A stretch of 5,715 nucleotides of DNA, taken from the NCBI GenBank assembly GCA_022842255.1, contig JALHPW010000364.1, positions 1-5,715 of the forward strand, written 5' to 3'. The stretch's first letter is position 1. Every line of letters begins with the position of its first letter. The notes beneath the pieces are model-generated. The model was not told the origin of the DNA and did no database searches. It worked only from the letters and a program-made list of their open reading frames with translations. Of the stretch, positions 1-5,396 are shown one piece after another. The position numbers and the translations under genes are program-made. Source of the DNA: Saprospiraceae bacterium (GTDB taxonomy: Bacteria > Bacteroidota > Bacteroidia > Chitinophagales > Saprospiraceae).

Positions 1-707
1 CTGTGAAAGTATTCAACTGGATAGGCACGATTTATGGATCTAATTTCCGCTTTACTTCCGCCAGCCTTTTTGGGGTTGGTTTTGTCTCGATGTTTATCTC
101 GGGCGGTTTGACAGGTATTTTCCTTGGAAACTCCGCCATCGACATTCCGTTGCACGACACCTATTTTGTGGTAGCGCACTTCCACATTGTGATGGGTATC
201 GCCGCTTTCTTTGGGATGTTTGCTGGGGTTTACCACTGGTTCCCTAAAATGTTCAGCCGTTACATGAACGAAACCATGGGCAAAATCCACTTCTGGGGAA
301 CCATTGTCGGCGCGTATGCAATCTTCTGGCCTATGCACTATACAGGTATGGCTGGTGTGCCACGTCGATACTACGATGGTGGAGCATCTTTCGATGCGTT
401 CCGTCACTTCCAGGACCTTAACCAGTTTATCACAATAGCTGCGATTTTCGTGTTCTTTTTGCAGATTGTGTTCATTGTCAACTTCTTCTACTCGATTTTC
501 AGTGGTAAAAAGCTGACGACCAAGAATCCTTGGGGGGCGAATACGCTTGAGTGGACCACGCCAATTAAGGCAGGTCACGGCAACTGGCCAGGCAATATCC
601 CAACCGTTCAGCGTTGGGCGTATGACTATGGCAAAGACGGAGAGGAGTTTATACCTCAATACGTGCCCCTGAAGGAAGGTGAGCATGATATGGGAGAAGG
701 GCATTGA
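1..707 (+). CDS. ctaD: Cytochrome c oxidase subunit I, C-terminal part (5' end outside window)
   Basis: Subunit I is the catalytic subunit of heme-copper oxidase in the cytoplasmic membrane; it reduces O2 to water and pumps protons. The frame is open at the window edge; the GTG at base 3 is an internal Val codon, in a segment ending VKVFNW as in other COX1 proteins. Numbering from that Val, the block HDTYFVVAHFH at 51-61 holds His51/Asp52 (the Mg-site pair in the family), His59 (heme a3 ligand) and His61 (heme a ligand). The PRRY motif at 120-123 contains the two arginines that contact heme propionates. Several hydrophobic helices follow, then a soluble tail starting NPWGANTLEW near 176, typical of bacterial subunit I. 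The CuB ligands and the crosslinked Tyr would lie upstream and cannot be checked. Phe codons are mostly TTC (about 18 of 28), fitting high expression. The identification is secure. Confidence 0.97.
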   Translation, partial: VKVFNWIGTIYGSNFRFTSASLFGVGFVSMFISGGLTGIFLGNSAIDIPLHDTYFVVAHFHIVMGIAAFFGMFAGVYHWFPKMFSRYMNETMGKIHFWGTIVGAYAIFWPMHYTGMAGVPRRYYDGGASFDAFRHFQDLNQFITIAAIFVFFLQIVFIVNFFYSIFSGKKLTTKNPWGANTLEWTTPIKAGHGNWPGNIPTVQRWAYDYGKDGEEFIPQYVPLKEGEHDMGEGH

Positions 708-762
708 TTAAATTGATAAAATGTGGTCAATGTGATAATTTGGCCAATGTGATGGTGAACCC
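704..762 (+). repeat. Degenerate 17-18 bp tandem repeat between COX1 and ctaB
   Basis: The COX1 stop codon runs straight into about three imperfect copies of a 17 bp unit: TGATAAAATGTGGTCAA (714-730), TGTGATAATTTGGCCAA (731-747) and a decayed third copy from 748. The core AATGTGGTCAA is the same as in the array at 5302-5352. The rest of this 124-base gap (763-831) is AT-rich and shows no clear promoter or hairpin. The function is unknown. Confidence 0.6.
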
Positions 763-831
763 AGTGGTTTATACTAAAAGGAATTAAACTCAATCATTGA
801 AACCTCAATCTGCCAAATAACCAGACTAGCA

Positions 832-1734
832 ATGCAGCGCAACGACGCAAACCAGATTTCGATTTTTGAGGGCTTGAGGCAAGCGGTCACAGATTTTGGG
901 CTGCTGGTCAAATTTAAGCTGACACTTTTAGTTCTTTTCTCTGCGGTAATGTCCTACGCGATTGTATGCGAAGGTGCAGTGAACTGGGGTGCGATGTTGT
1001 TGCTTGCTGTGGGTGGTTTTTTGGTGACCGGTGCTGCCAATGCTTTGAACCAAGTTTTGGAGCGCGATTATGACCGATTGATGCCTCGGACTGCAAACCG
1101 TCCGGTGGTAACGGGTCGAATGAGCGTAAGCACTGCGGTTTTGTTGGCAGGGATTATGGCGCTGTTTGGCATTTCGATGCTTACGGTGTTCAATCCACTT
1201 ACGGGTTTCTTGGGTACACTTTCGCTGATTAGTTATGCTTTTGTGTACACCCCGATGAAACGTTCTACCCCTTTGTCGGTGGTAGTGGGGGCAGTTCCCG
1301 GGGCCTTGCCCTTGATTATTGGTTGTGTGGCCTATGAGGGGTTTATTTCCCCTACCGCTTGGATGTTGTTTGCCTTGCAGTTTTTGTGGCAATTTCCACA
1401 TTTCTGGGCGGTGGCTTGGTTGGCAGATGAGGATTACAAAAAGGCTGGGTTTTTCTTGTTGCCTTCCAAAAATGGAGAAAAGGATCAAACAACGGGCCTG
1501 CTATCTTTTGTGTTTTGTTTGCTCATGGTTGGAAGTGCTAGTTTGAGTTTTATGTTGGGGTATGTAGGGGCTGTGGCAACTTCGATATTGGTTTTGCTCA
1601 ATGTTTACTGGGCTTGGCAATGTTGGCAGTTGTATAAAACGTGTGATAGGATGGCTGCGAGGAAGCAGATGTTTATATCATTCATGCATTTGCCCTTATC
1701 GCTCATTGTACTTTTAGTGGACAGAATCTGGTAG
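832..1734 (+). CDS. ctaB: Protoheme IX farnesyltransferase (heme O synthase)
   Basis: This UbiA-family membrane prenyltransferase transfers a farnesyl group from farnesyl diphosphate to heme B, giving heme O, the precursor of the heme A used by the oxidase encoded around it. The 300-residue length is normal for the family. The first Mg-diphosphate motif is visible as N73 QVL E77 R D79 Y D81 followed by M84-P-R-T and R90-P. The usual first Asp is Glu77 here, a conservative change. A second conserved stretch starts YTPMKRSTP (139-147), and FLWQFPHFW (184-192) leads to ADEDYKKAG (198-206), all characteristic of CtaB/CyoE. About eight or nine hydrophobic helices fill the rest. ATG 832 is the only sensible start, with no clear Shine-Dalgarno. 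Phe codons favour TTT (15 of 21), unlike COX1, as expected for an enzyme needed in smaller amounts. Heme A synthase is not in the window. Confidence 0.96.
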   Translation: MQRNDANQISIFEGLRQAVTDFGLLVKFKLTLLVLFSAVMSYAIVCEGAVNWGAMLLLAVGGFLVTGAANALNQVLERDYDRLMPRTANRPVVTGRMSVSTAVLLAGIMALFGISMLTVFNPLTGFLGTLSLISYAFVYTPMKRSTPLSVVVGAVPGALPLIIGCVAYEGFISPTAWMLFALQFLWQFPHFWAVAWLADEDYKKAGFFLLPSKNGEKDQTTGLLSFVFCLLMVGSASLSFMLGYVGAVATSILVLLNVYWAWQCWQLYKTCDRMAARKQMFISFMHLPLSLIVLLVDRIW

Positions 1735-1752
1735 CGCGACCTTTATTTCGCG
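1735..1752 (+). other. Small hairpin just after the ctaB stop
   Basis: CGCGA (1735-1739) pairs with TCGCG (1748-1752) around an 8-base loop and is followed by TAG and a run of six T. It resembles a weak terminator or attenuator, but a 5 bp stem is short and the next gene clearly belongs to the same cluster. Any effect would be partial. Confidence 0.3.
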
Positions 1753-1754
1753 TA

Positions 1755-1800
1755 GTTTTTTGAATGGACGAAGTTTTTGAACTGGCGAATTAATTCGCCC
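1755..1800 (+). repeat. Tandem 17-18 bp repeat ending in a 16 bp perfect palindrome
   Basis: Two near-identical direct copies sit side by side: GTTTTTTGAATGGACGAA (1755-1772) and GTTTTTGAACTGGCGAA (1773-1789). The second copy runs into the perfect palindrome GGCGAATTAATTCGCC (1784-1799), followed by CTAC. Palindromes with GGCGAA/TTCGCC arms recur as dispersed intergenic elements in many bacteria, so this may be one copy of such a family (recalled, not searched). It lies just upstream of the short COX3 start and could form a hairpin in the mRNA leader. Confidence 0.65.
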
Positions 1801-1812
1801 TACATCAATATT

Positions 1813-2388
1813 ATGGCCGCACTTAGGCAAGAATATAACCAAAGTAAAATTAACCCGCACAAACTTGCGCTGTGGATAGCCATTGGGTCTATCATCATGA
1901 TGTTTGCAGCATTCACCAGTGCATATGTGGTAAGACGGGCTGCTGGAAACTGGCTGGAGTTCAAATTGCCCGATATATTCCTGGTGAATACCGTGGTGAT
2001 TTTGCTGAGTAGTTTGACCCTTCAACTGGCGTACACAGGTTTTAAACAAAAGAAGGAACAACAATACAAGGGCTTTTTGATTGCAACATTTTTGTTGGGT
2101 TTTGCCTTTGTGGTGCTTCAATATCAGGGTTGGGAGGCAATGACGGAGATGGGGGCTACTTTTACGGTAAATCCCTCTAGTTCATTTATTTATGTCATTT
2201 CAGGGTTGCATGCTGCCCACGTATTGGGTGGGATTGCGGCTTTGACGGTGGCCCTGACCCACGCCTATGTGCTGCCCTACAAACCTACCCTGCGACGCAA
2301 GCAGCGGTTTGAATTGGTGGTTCATTATTGGCATTTTGTAGGCATCCTTTGGGTCTACCTGATGGTGTTCTTTATGATTCAATCTTGA
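1813..2388 (+). CDS. Cytochrome c oxidase subunit III, short paralogue
   Basis: This COX3-family membrane protein has 191 residues and five predicted helices (roughly 18-40, 54-76, 86-104, 124-150 and 170-189). COX3 proteins bind lipid and stabilise subunit I and its proton uptake; they carry no redox centre. The signatures are GLHAAHVLGG (131-140) and YWHFVGILW (172-180), matching the family GxHxxHV and YWHFVD-W motifs, with the usual Asp of the last motif replaced by Gly177. An upstream in-frame ATG at 1777 would begin inside the repeat/palindrome element and add a non-family leader, so ATG 1813 (MAALRQEYNQ) is preferred. A longer COX3 follows 107 bases downstream. Paired COX3 genes are known in Bacteroidota oxidase clusters, where both may enter the complex or the short one may act in assembly; the sequence does not decide this. 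Confidence 0.9.
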   Translation: MAALRQEYNQSKINPHKLALWIAIGSIIMMFAAFTSAYVVRRAAGNWLEFKLPDIFLVNTVVILLSSLTLQLAYTGFKQKKEQQYKGFLIATFLLGFAFVVLQYQGWEAMTEMGATFTVNPSSSFIYVISGLHAAHVLGGIAALTVALTHAYVLPYKPTLRRKQRFELVVHYWHFVGILWVYLMVFFMIQS

Positions 2389-2495
2389 AACGGTTGTTTT
2401 TTGGGGCGTTTGGAGGTTTGTTTTCAAAACAGCTTGACGCTCTGGAATTTCAACTCAAAATCGAAATAAGAATTTTTCAATAACGACTGATTATC

Positions 2496-3380
2496 ATGGC
2501 AGAAACATCTGTTTCACACGCACACGAAACGCACGAGCATGGCTCTGACGACCAGCTTTGGGAAGGCGGGAAAGAACCATTGAAGGCCAGCTACGGCAAG
2601 CTGATGATGTGGTATTTCCTCGTATCTGACGCATTCACCTTTGCCGGTTTTCTGATTGCCTACGGAACCATCCGTTTTAGTATGCCTACCTGGCCTGAAC
2701 CGGATTTTGTGTTCGCTTCTTTCCCGTTCGTGAAAGCGCACTGGCCTTTGGTCTTTGTGACGTTCATGACGTTTGTGCTTATTTTCAGTTCCGTCACCAT
2801 GGTGCGGGCAGTGCATGAAGGACACCGCGAGAACAAACGTGGGGTCGTATTCTGGATGTTCCTTACTATTTTAGGAGGGGCTACGTTCCTTGGCAGCCAG
2901 GCTTACGAATGGACCACATTGATAAAATATGAAAATGTGACCTTGAACCGGAATCCTTTCGGTCGTTTTATTGCCGATGGGGTCTTGGTAGATGCCAATG
3001 GCAAGGAAGTGGTTGAAAACGGAGCTCCAGTAACGGTTAAAAAAGACGATTCCTACCTGTTGCACGGGCATGAGCACGATGGCAAGATTGAACTGGAGAA
3101 AAAATACGTTCGCTACACCTCCGGTGCATATGCTGGGCAGACCCATCAAGTTTCGGAGGGCCCAAAAGCATTTGGTGCACTCTTTTTCTTTATCACGGGT
3201 TTCCACGGATTTCACGTGTTTTCCGGGGTGGTTTTCCTAGCCCTTATTATGATCAATTCCATGAGTGGGCTTTATGCCGCTCGCCGGAATGGTTATGAAA
3301 TGGTTGAGAAAATTGGTCTCTATTGGCACTTTGTGGATTTGGTTTGGGTATTCGTATTCTTGGTTTTTTACCTCCTGTAA
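2496..3380 (+). CDS. ctaE: Cytochrome c oxidase subunit III, long form with extramembrane insert
   Basis: This is a 294-residue COX3. The N-terminus is His/acid-rich: residues 8-15 read HAHETHEH, four His in eight residues. Helices lie roughly at 36-60, 82-104 and 117-135; the third ends in the family motif FLGSQAYEW (131-139). An insert of about 80 residues (141-222) follows, hydrophilic and containing LLHGHEHDGK (188-197). The last two helices carry GFHGFHVFSG (235-244) and YWHFVDLVW (276-284), both diagnostic. Unlike the short paralogue, Asp281 of the last motif is present, so this is the better candidate for the main structural subunit III. Longer second COX3 proteins are known in this phylum. 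ATG 2496 starts the protein well ahead of the first helix, and no upstream extension is needed. The gap before it (2389-2495) shows no terminator or clear promoter. Confidence 0.95.
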   Translation: MAETSVSHAHETHEHGSDDQLWEGGKEPLKASYGKLMMWYFLVSDAFTFAGFLIAYGTIRFSMPTWPEPDFVFASFPFVKAHWPLVFVTFMTFVLIFSSVTMVRAVHEGHRENKRGVVFWMFLTILGGATFLGSQAYEWTTLIKYENVTLNRNPFGRFIADGVLVDANGKEVVENGAPVTVKKDDSYLLHGHEHDGKIELEKKYVRYTSGAYAGQTHQVSEGPKAFGALFFFITGFHGFHVFSGVVFLALIMINSMSGLYAARRNGYEMVEKIGLYWHFVDLVWVFVFLVFYLL

Positions 3381-3442
3381 ATTGTCTACTTGGGGATTTG
3401 GTTGCTTGAAACCATTTTGCCAAGGTCCATCACATTTGCCCC

Positions 3443-3474
3443 AAATCAACAAATCTACCATTCAACAAATCAAC
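3443..3474 (+). repeat. Four 8 bp tandem repeat units upstream of subunit IV
   Basis: Four consecutive 8-base units are visible: AAATCAAC (3443), AAATCTAC (3451), CATTCAAC (3459) and AAATCAAC (3467). A similar 8 bp array precedes the last gene at 5368-5391. Because 8 is not a multiple of 3 and the array lies before the chosen start codon at 3486, it is non-coding. The function is unknown. Confidence 0.7.
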
Positions 3475-3485
3475 ATTTTTCAGCA

Positions 3486-3920
3486 ATGGCTGCACATCAA
3501 TCATACGAAGATCAGAAGAAGCTTGTGTTTTACGGCTTGAAATTGCTTGGCGTTATCACGATTGTGGAAGTAGTGTTCGCACTTTTCGCAAAAGGTCATA
3601 TCCTGCCAAGCGTTACATTTGGTAAGGACGGTGGCTTCGGCCAAGCCCTTTATATGTTGGCGATGATTGGGGCCAGCCTTTACAAGGCCTACTTCATTAT
3701 TTTCTATTTCATGCACATGGCACATGAAGTGCGTGGGCTGGTATTGACCGTGTTAATGCCGATGCTGCTGCTGGTTTGGGCGATTATCGCTTTCTTCCAA
3801 GAAGGAGGGCGTTGGGGAGCTGCCCGTGAGCAAATCAAAGAAAAGAACGAAGAAGTGGTGCAACCTGCGCCTGCTGGAAAACCGACCGGCTATCTGTTGC
3901 CTGGAACGATGAAAGGGTAG
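3486..3920 (+). CDS. ctaF: Cytochrome c oxidase subunit IV (prokaryotic type)
   Basis: This 144-residue protein belongs to the prokaryotic COX4 family, a small accessory subunit thought to support assembly or stability of the heme-copper oxidase. Three helices are visible (about 15-36, 52-75 and 83-104). The second ends in KAYFIIFYFMHMAHE (67-81), the typical conserved stretch of this family. A charged, Ala/Pro-containing tail (105-144) is probably cytoplasmic. An upstream in-frame ATG at 3390 would force translation through the 8 bp repeat array and add 32 residues without family character, so ATG 3486 (MAAHQSYEDQ) is chosen. It follows the long COX3 by 105 bases and is the last gene before a strong terminator, which fits the end of the structural block. 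Confidence 0.92.
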   Translation: MAAHQSYEDQKKLVFYGLKLLGVITIVEVVFALFAKGHILPSVTFGKDGGFGQALYMLAMIGASLYKAYFIIFYFMHMAHEVRGLVLTVLMPMLLLVWAIIAFFQEGGRWGAAREQIKEKNEEVVQPAPAGKPTGYLLPGTMKG

Positions 3921-3923
3921 GTT

Positions 3924-3971
3924 TGAACAATTGCTTTCAGGATATTGAGCAATGCTATTTGATGTTGTTCA
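3924..3971 (+). other. Possible folded 3' UTR element after subunit IV
   Basis: TGAACAATTGCT (3924-3935) can pair with AGCAA (3948-3952) and TTGTTCA (3965-3971), giving about 12 base pairs interrupted on the 3' side by a 12-base bulge. The fold sits between the stop codon and the terminator, and might stabilise the mRNA end. It was found by eye; the fold energy was not calculated. Confidence 0.3.
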
Positions 3972-4016
3972 GTTTTTGATACGCTAATTTCAAATCATTC
4001 CATTATACAGCTACCC

Positions 4017-4049
4017 AAAAAAGGCGCGGAACAACTCCTCGCCTTTTTT
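4017..4049 (+). terminator. Rho-independent terminator after subunit IV
   Basis: AAAAAAGGCG (4017-4026) pairs perfectly with CGCCTTTTTT (4040-4049). Inside it, GGA (4028-4030) can pair with TCC (4036-4038) across one mismatch, leaving the loop ACAAC. A GC-rich stem followed by a T-run is the classic form. It lies 96 bases after the subunit IV stop and 55 bases before the next start, dividing the cluster into a structural block and an assembly-factor block. The matching A-run means it could also act on the minus strand. Confidence 0.85.
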
Positions 4050-4104
4050 GTTGGTAATAGTCACCTGAAGTATCCCCAAACACCACGTATCAACCATTCA
4101 TTTT

Positions 4105-4746
4105 ATGAGCGAAGTACAGCAAAAACCTACCCGAACACGTAAGATTTTGACGGCAGTAGCCTTGACCGTTGTGTTGGTGGTGCTGCCGGGCATTTCCTGG
4201 TTCTATTTAAAAGGTGGACTCCAATGGCGCAAGGATGCCGTTGCGGAGCTTGGTTTTTTTGGCCAGATTCGGGGTGCATACATCATTTACCCAGACGGCT
4301 CGAAGATGAACCAACTCGCTGAAAGTGTCTGTGTGATTCATAATTTCGGGGCCAACCCCGAACTCACCCCAGAGAACAAACAAATCATTCAAACCAATTT
4401 GCGTCTCTACGACCAGTTTGGGAAACTGAGCGATGGCACACCACGGCCTTACTTCAAAATCGTTATGATTTATGAGGGCGGTTCGGCCGAATTCCGCTCG
4501 GAAGTACAAAAAATTCCTTCCATCGACTACGCGACTTGGGTTGTGACGGGTGGACTTGGGTCTTGGGGCACTATACTAAACAATGGCTACGAGAAATTTG
4601 CTGTAGAACGCAACGCGAAGCAACACAAGGAATTCTACGCACTTGCAGATGCAACGGGCCAAATCAAATGTTTCTACAATGCCTTGGATGAGAAACAAGT
4701 GACCCGCATGGTACAGCAGATTGCCATGATGTTGCCCGCGCAGTAA
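4105..4746 (+). CDS. SCO1/SenC-like thioredoxin-fold protein lacking the CxxxC copper motif
   Basis: This 213-residue protein has one N-terminal helix (about 13-36) that would anchor an extracytoplasmic domain, as in SCO proteins, the copper chaperone/thiol reductases for the CuA site. SCO-like features are a strand at 74-81, WVVTGG (145-150, compare W-x-FLTG), and a C-terminal run at 174-210: His174, then FYALADATGQIKCFYN, then an amphipathic helix, like the family's H...G-x-I-R-x-YY ending. The expected CPxxCP site appears as NPELTP (84-89): both prolines are kept, but the cysteines are Asn84 and Thr88. The only cysteines are Cys76 and Cys189, which form no CxxxC. Classical copper binding or disulfide exchange is therefore unlikely; it may be a structural or regulatory assembly factor. 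The reading frame is intact, so it is a diverged gene and not a simple wreck. The family assignment rests on fold pattern and position. Confidence 0.75.
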   Translation: MSEVQQKPTRTRKILTAVALTVVLVVLPGISWFYLKGGLQWRKDAVAELGFFGQIRGAYIIYPDGSKMNQLAESVCVIHNFGANPELTPENKQIIQTNLRLYDQFGKLSDGTPRPYFKIVMIYEGGSAEFRSEVQKIPSIDYATWVVTGGLGSWGTILNNGYEKFAVERNAKQHKEFYALADATGQIKCFYNALDEKQVTRMVQQIAMMLPAQ

Positions 4747-4778
4747 TGCATACAATGTTGAAACTTTAAAATTTTTTC

Positions 4779-5306
4779 ATGACACCGAATATTGCACTTG
4801 AGAAAAAGCTAAACCGTTGGGCGTACGTTGTATCTGCCGCCGTTTTGTTGTTGGTAGGCTTGATGCGAAGTGTGAAAATTGATCTTGGGGTTGATTTTAG
4901 TTTTCTTCCTCCTTTCCATGCTTCATTGAATGCGCTTGCGGCGATCATCCTTGTGGTCGCATTTTGGCATATCAAAAATGGTCGGGTAGAACAACACCGG
5001 AAAGCAATTTATGCCGCCATGGGTTGCTCGGCACTCTTTTTGGTTTCCTATGTGCTCTATCACTTTACCACGCCTGAAACCAAATATGGTGGAGAAGGGA
5101 CCATGCGCATGGTCTATTTTTTCTTCCTGATTACCCACGTGGTGTTGGCTGCTGTTATACTTCCATTTGTATTGTTCACGTTTACCAGGGCTTATACGGG
5201 GCAAATTGAACGACACAAAAAGATGGCGCGTTGGGTGTTCCCACTTTGGCTTTATGTGGCGATTACAGGCCCGATTTGTTATTTGATGCTGAAGCCTTAT
5301 TATTGA
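4779..5306 (+). CDS. DUF420 family membrane protein, probable cytochrome oxidase assembly factor
   Basis: This 175-residue protein has five predicted helices (about 13-29, 46-64, 77-97, 111-135 and 151-170). Conserved-looking His residues sit at or near helix ends: His47 in LPPFHASLN, His64, His73, His95 in YHF, His120 in ITHVVLA, and His146 in RHKKMARWVFPLWLYV. This pattern matches DUF420 (relatives YozB of Bacillus and CtaM of Staphylococcus). CtaM is reported as needed for aa3-type oxidase activity, so a role in maturing heme or copper centres of subunit I is inferred. The gene begins 32 bases after the SCO-like gene, so the two are very likely cotranscribed. ATG 4779 follows an AT-rich stretch with no Shine-Dalgarno. 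The family call is confident; the biochemical role is not established from sequence. Confidence 0.9.
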   Translation: MTPNIALEKKLNRWAYVVSAAVLLLVGLMRSVKIDLGVDFSFLPPFHASLNALAAIILVVAFWHIKNGRVEQHRKAIYAAMGCSALFLVSYVLYHFTTPETKYGGEGTMRMVYFFFLITHVVLAAVILPFVLFTFTRAYTGQIERHKKMARWVFPLWLYVAITGPICYLMLKPYY

Positions 5307-5352
5307 ATGTGGCCAATTTGAGTAATGTGGTCAATTTGAAGAATGTGGTCAA
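5302..5352 (+). repeat. 18 bp tandem repeat between the DUF420 and small CxxC genes
   Basis: Two adjacent 18-base units differ at two positions: TTTGAGTAATGTGGTCAA (5317-5334) and TTTGAAGAATGTGGTCAA (5335-5352). A shortened copy (ATTGAATGTGGCCAA, 5302-5316) contains the DUF420 stop codon. The core equals that of the array at 704-762. An ATG inside the third unit (5343) opens an in-frame extension of the next gene, but that start is best regarded as an accident of the repeat. Confidence 0.75.
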
Positions 5353-5367
5353 TGTTTCCCCAAAAAC

Positions 5368-5391
5368 CAATCCACAAATCAGTAAATCCAT
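5368..5391 (+). repeat. Three 8 bp tandem units upstream of the last gene
   Basis: The units CAATCCAC (5368), AAATCAGT (5376) and AAATCCAT (5384) have the same 8-base period and AAATC core as the array at 3443-3474. The array ends five bases before the start codon at 5397. It is more degenerate than the first array. Confidence 0.5.
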
Positions 5392-5396
5392 ACGCA

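Noticed and set aside
704..762. CRISPR-like repeat array
   Set aside because: The repeats are contiguous with no spacers, degenerate and only 17-18 bp; nothing nearby resembles cas genes.
928..1488. Long minus-strand open frame opposite ctaB
   Set aside because: It lies wholly opposite a clear ctaB gene, has a low-complexity, basic, His/Gln-rich translation with no family features, and is a shadow of the real frame.
1777..1812. Earlier ATG for the short COX3
   Set aside because: The extension is encoded by the direct repeat and the GGCGAATTAATTCGCC palindrome and has no COX3 character; ATG 1813 gives a normal N-terminus.
1714..2121. Minus-strand frame across the ctaB/COX3 gap
   Set aside because: It is antisense to two well-supported genes, includes the palindromic repeat, and has no recognisable domain.
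3390..3485. Earlier ATG for subunit IV
   Set aside because: The added 32 residues come from the gap and the 8 bp repeats, and subunit IV proteins begin shortly before the first helix as with ATG 3486.
3961..3992. Possible Bacteroidota promoter (TTG at 3965, TAATTTC at 3985)
   Set aside because: The -7 element departs from TAnnTTTG and the site lies upstream of the terminator, so it is not convincing as a promoter for the SCO-like gene.
4105..4746. SCO-like gene as a pseudogene
   Set aside because: The frame is complete with a membrane anchor, coherent secondary-structure pattern and close coupling to the DUF420 gene; loss of Cys without any frameshift points to divergence, not decay.
5343..5396. 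Earlier ATG for the small CxxC protein
   Set aside because: It lies in the 18 bp repeat and would put polar residues ahead of an otherwise normal signal helix.
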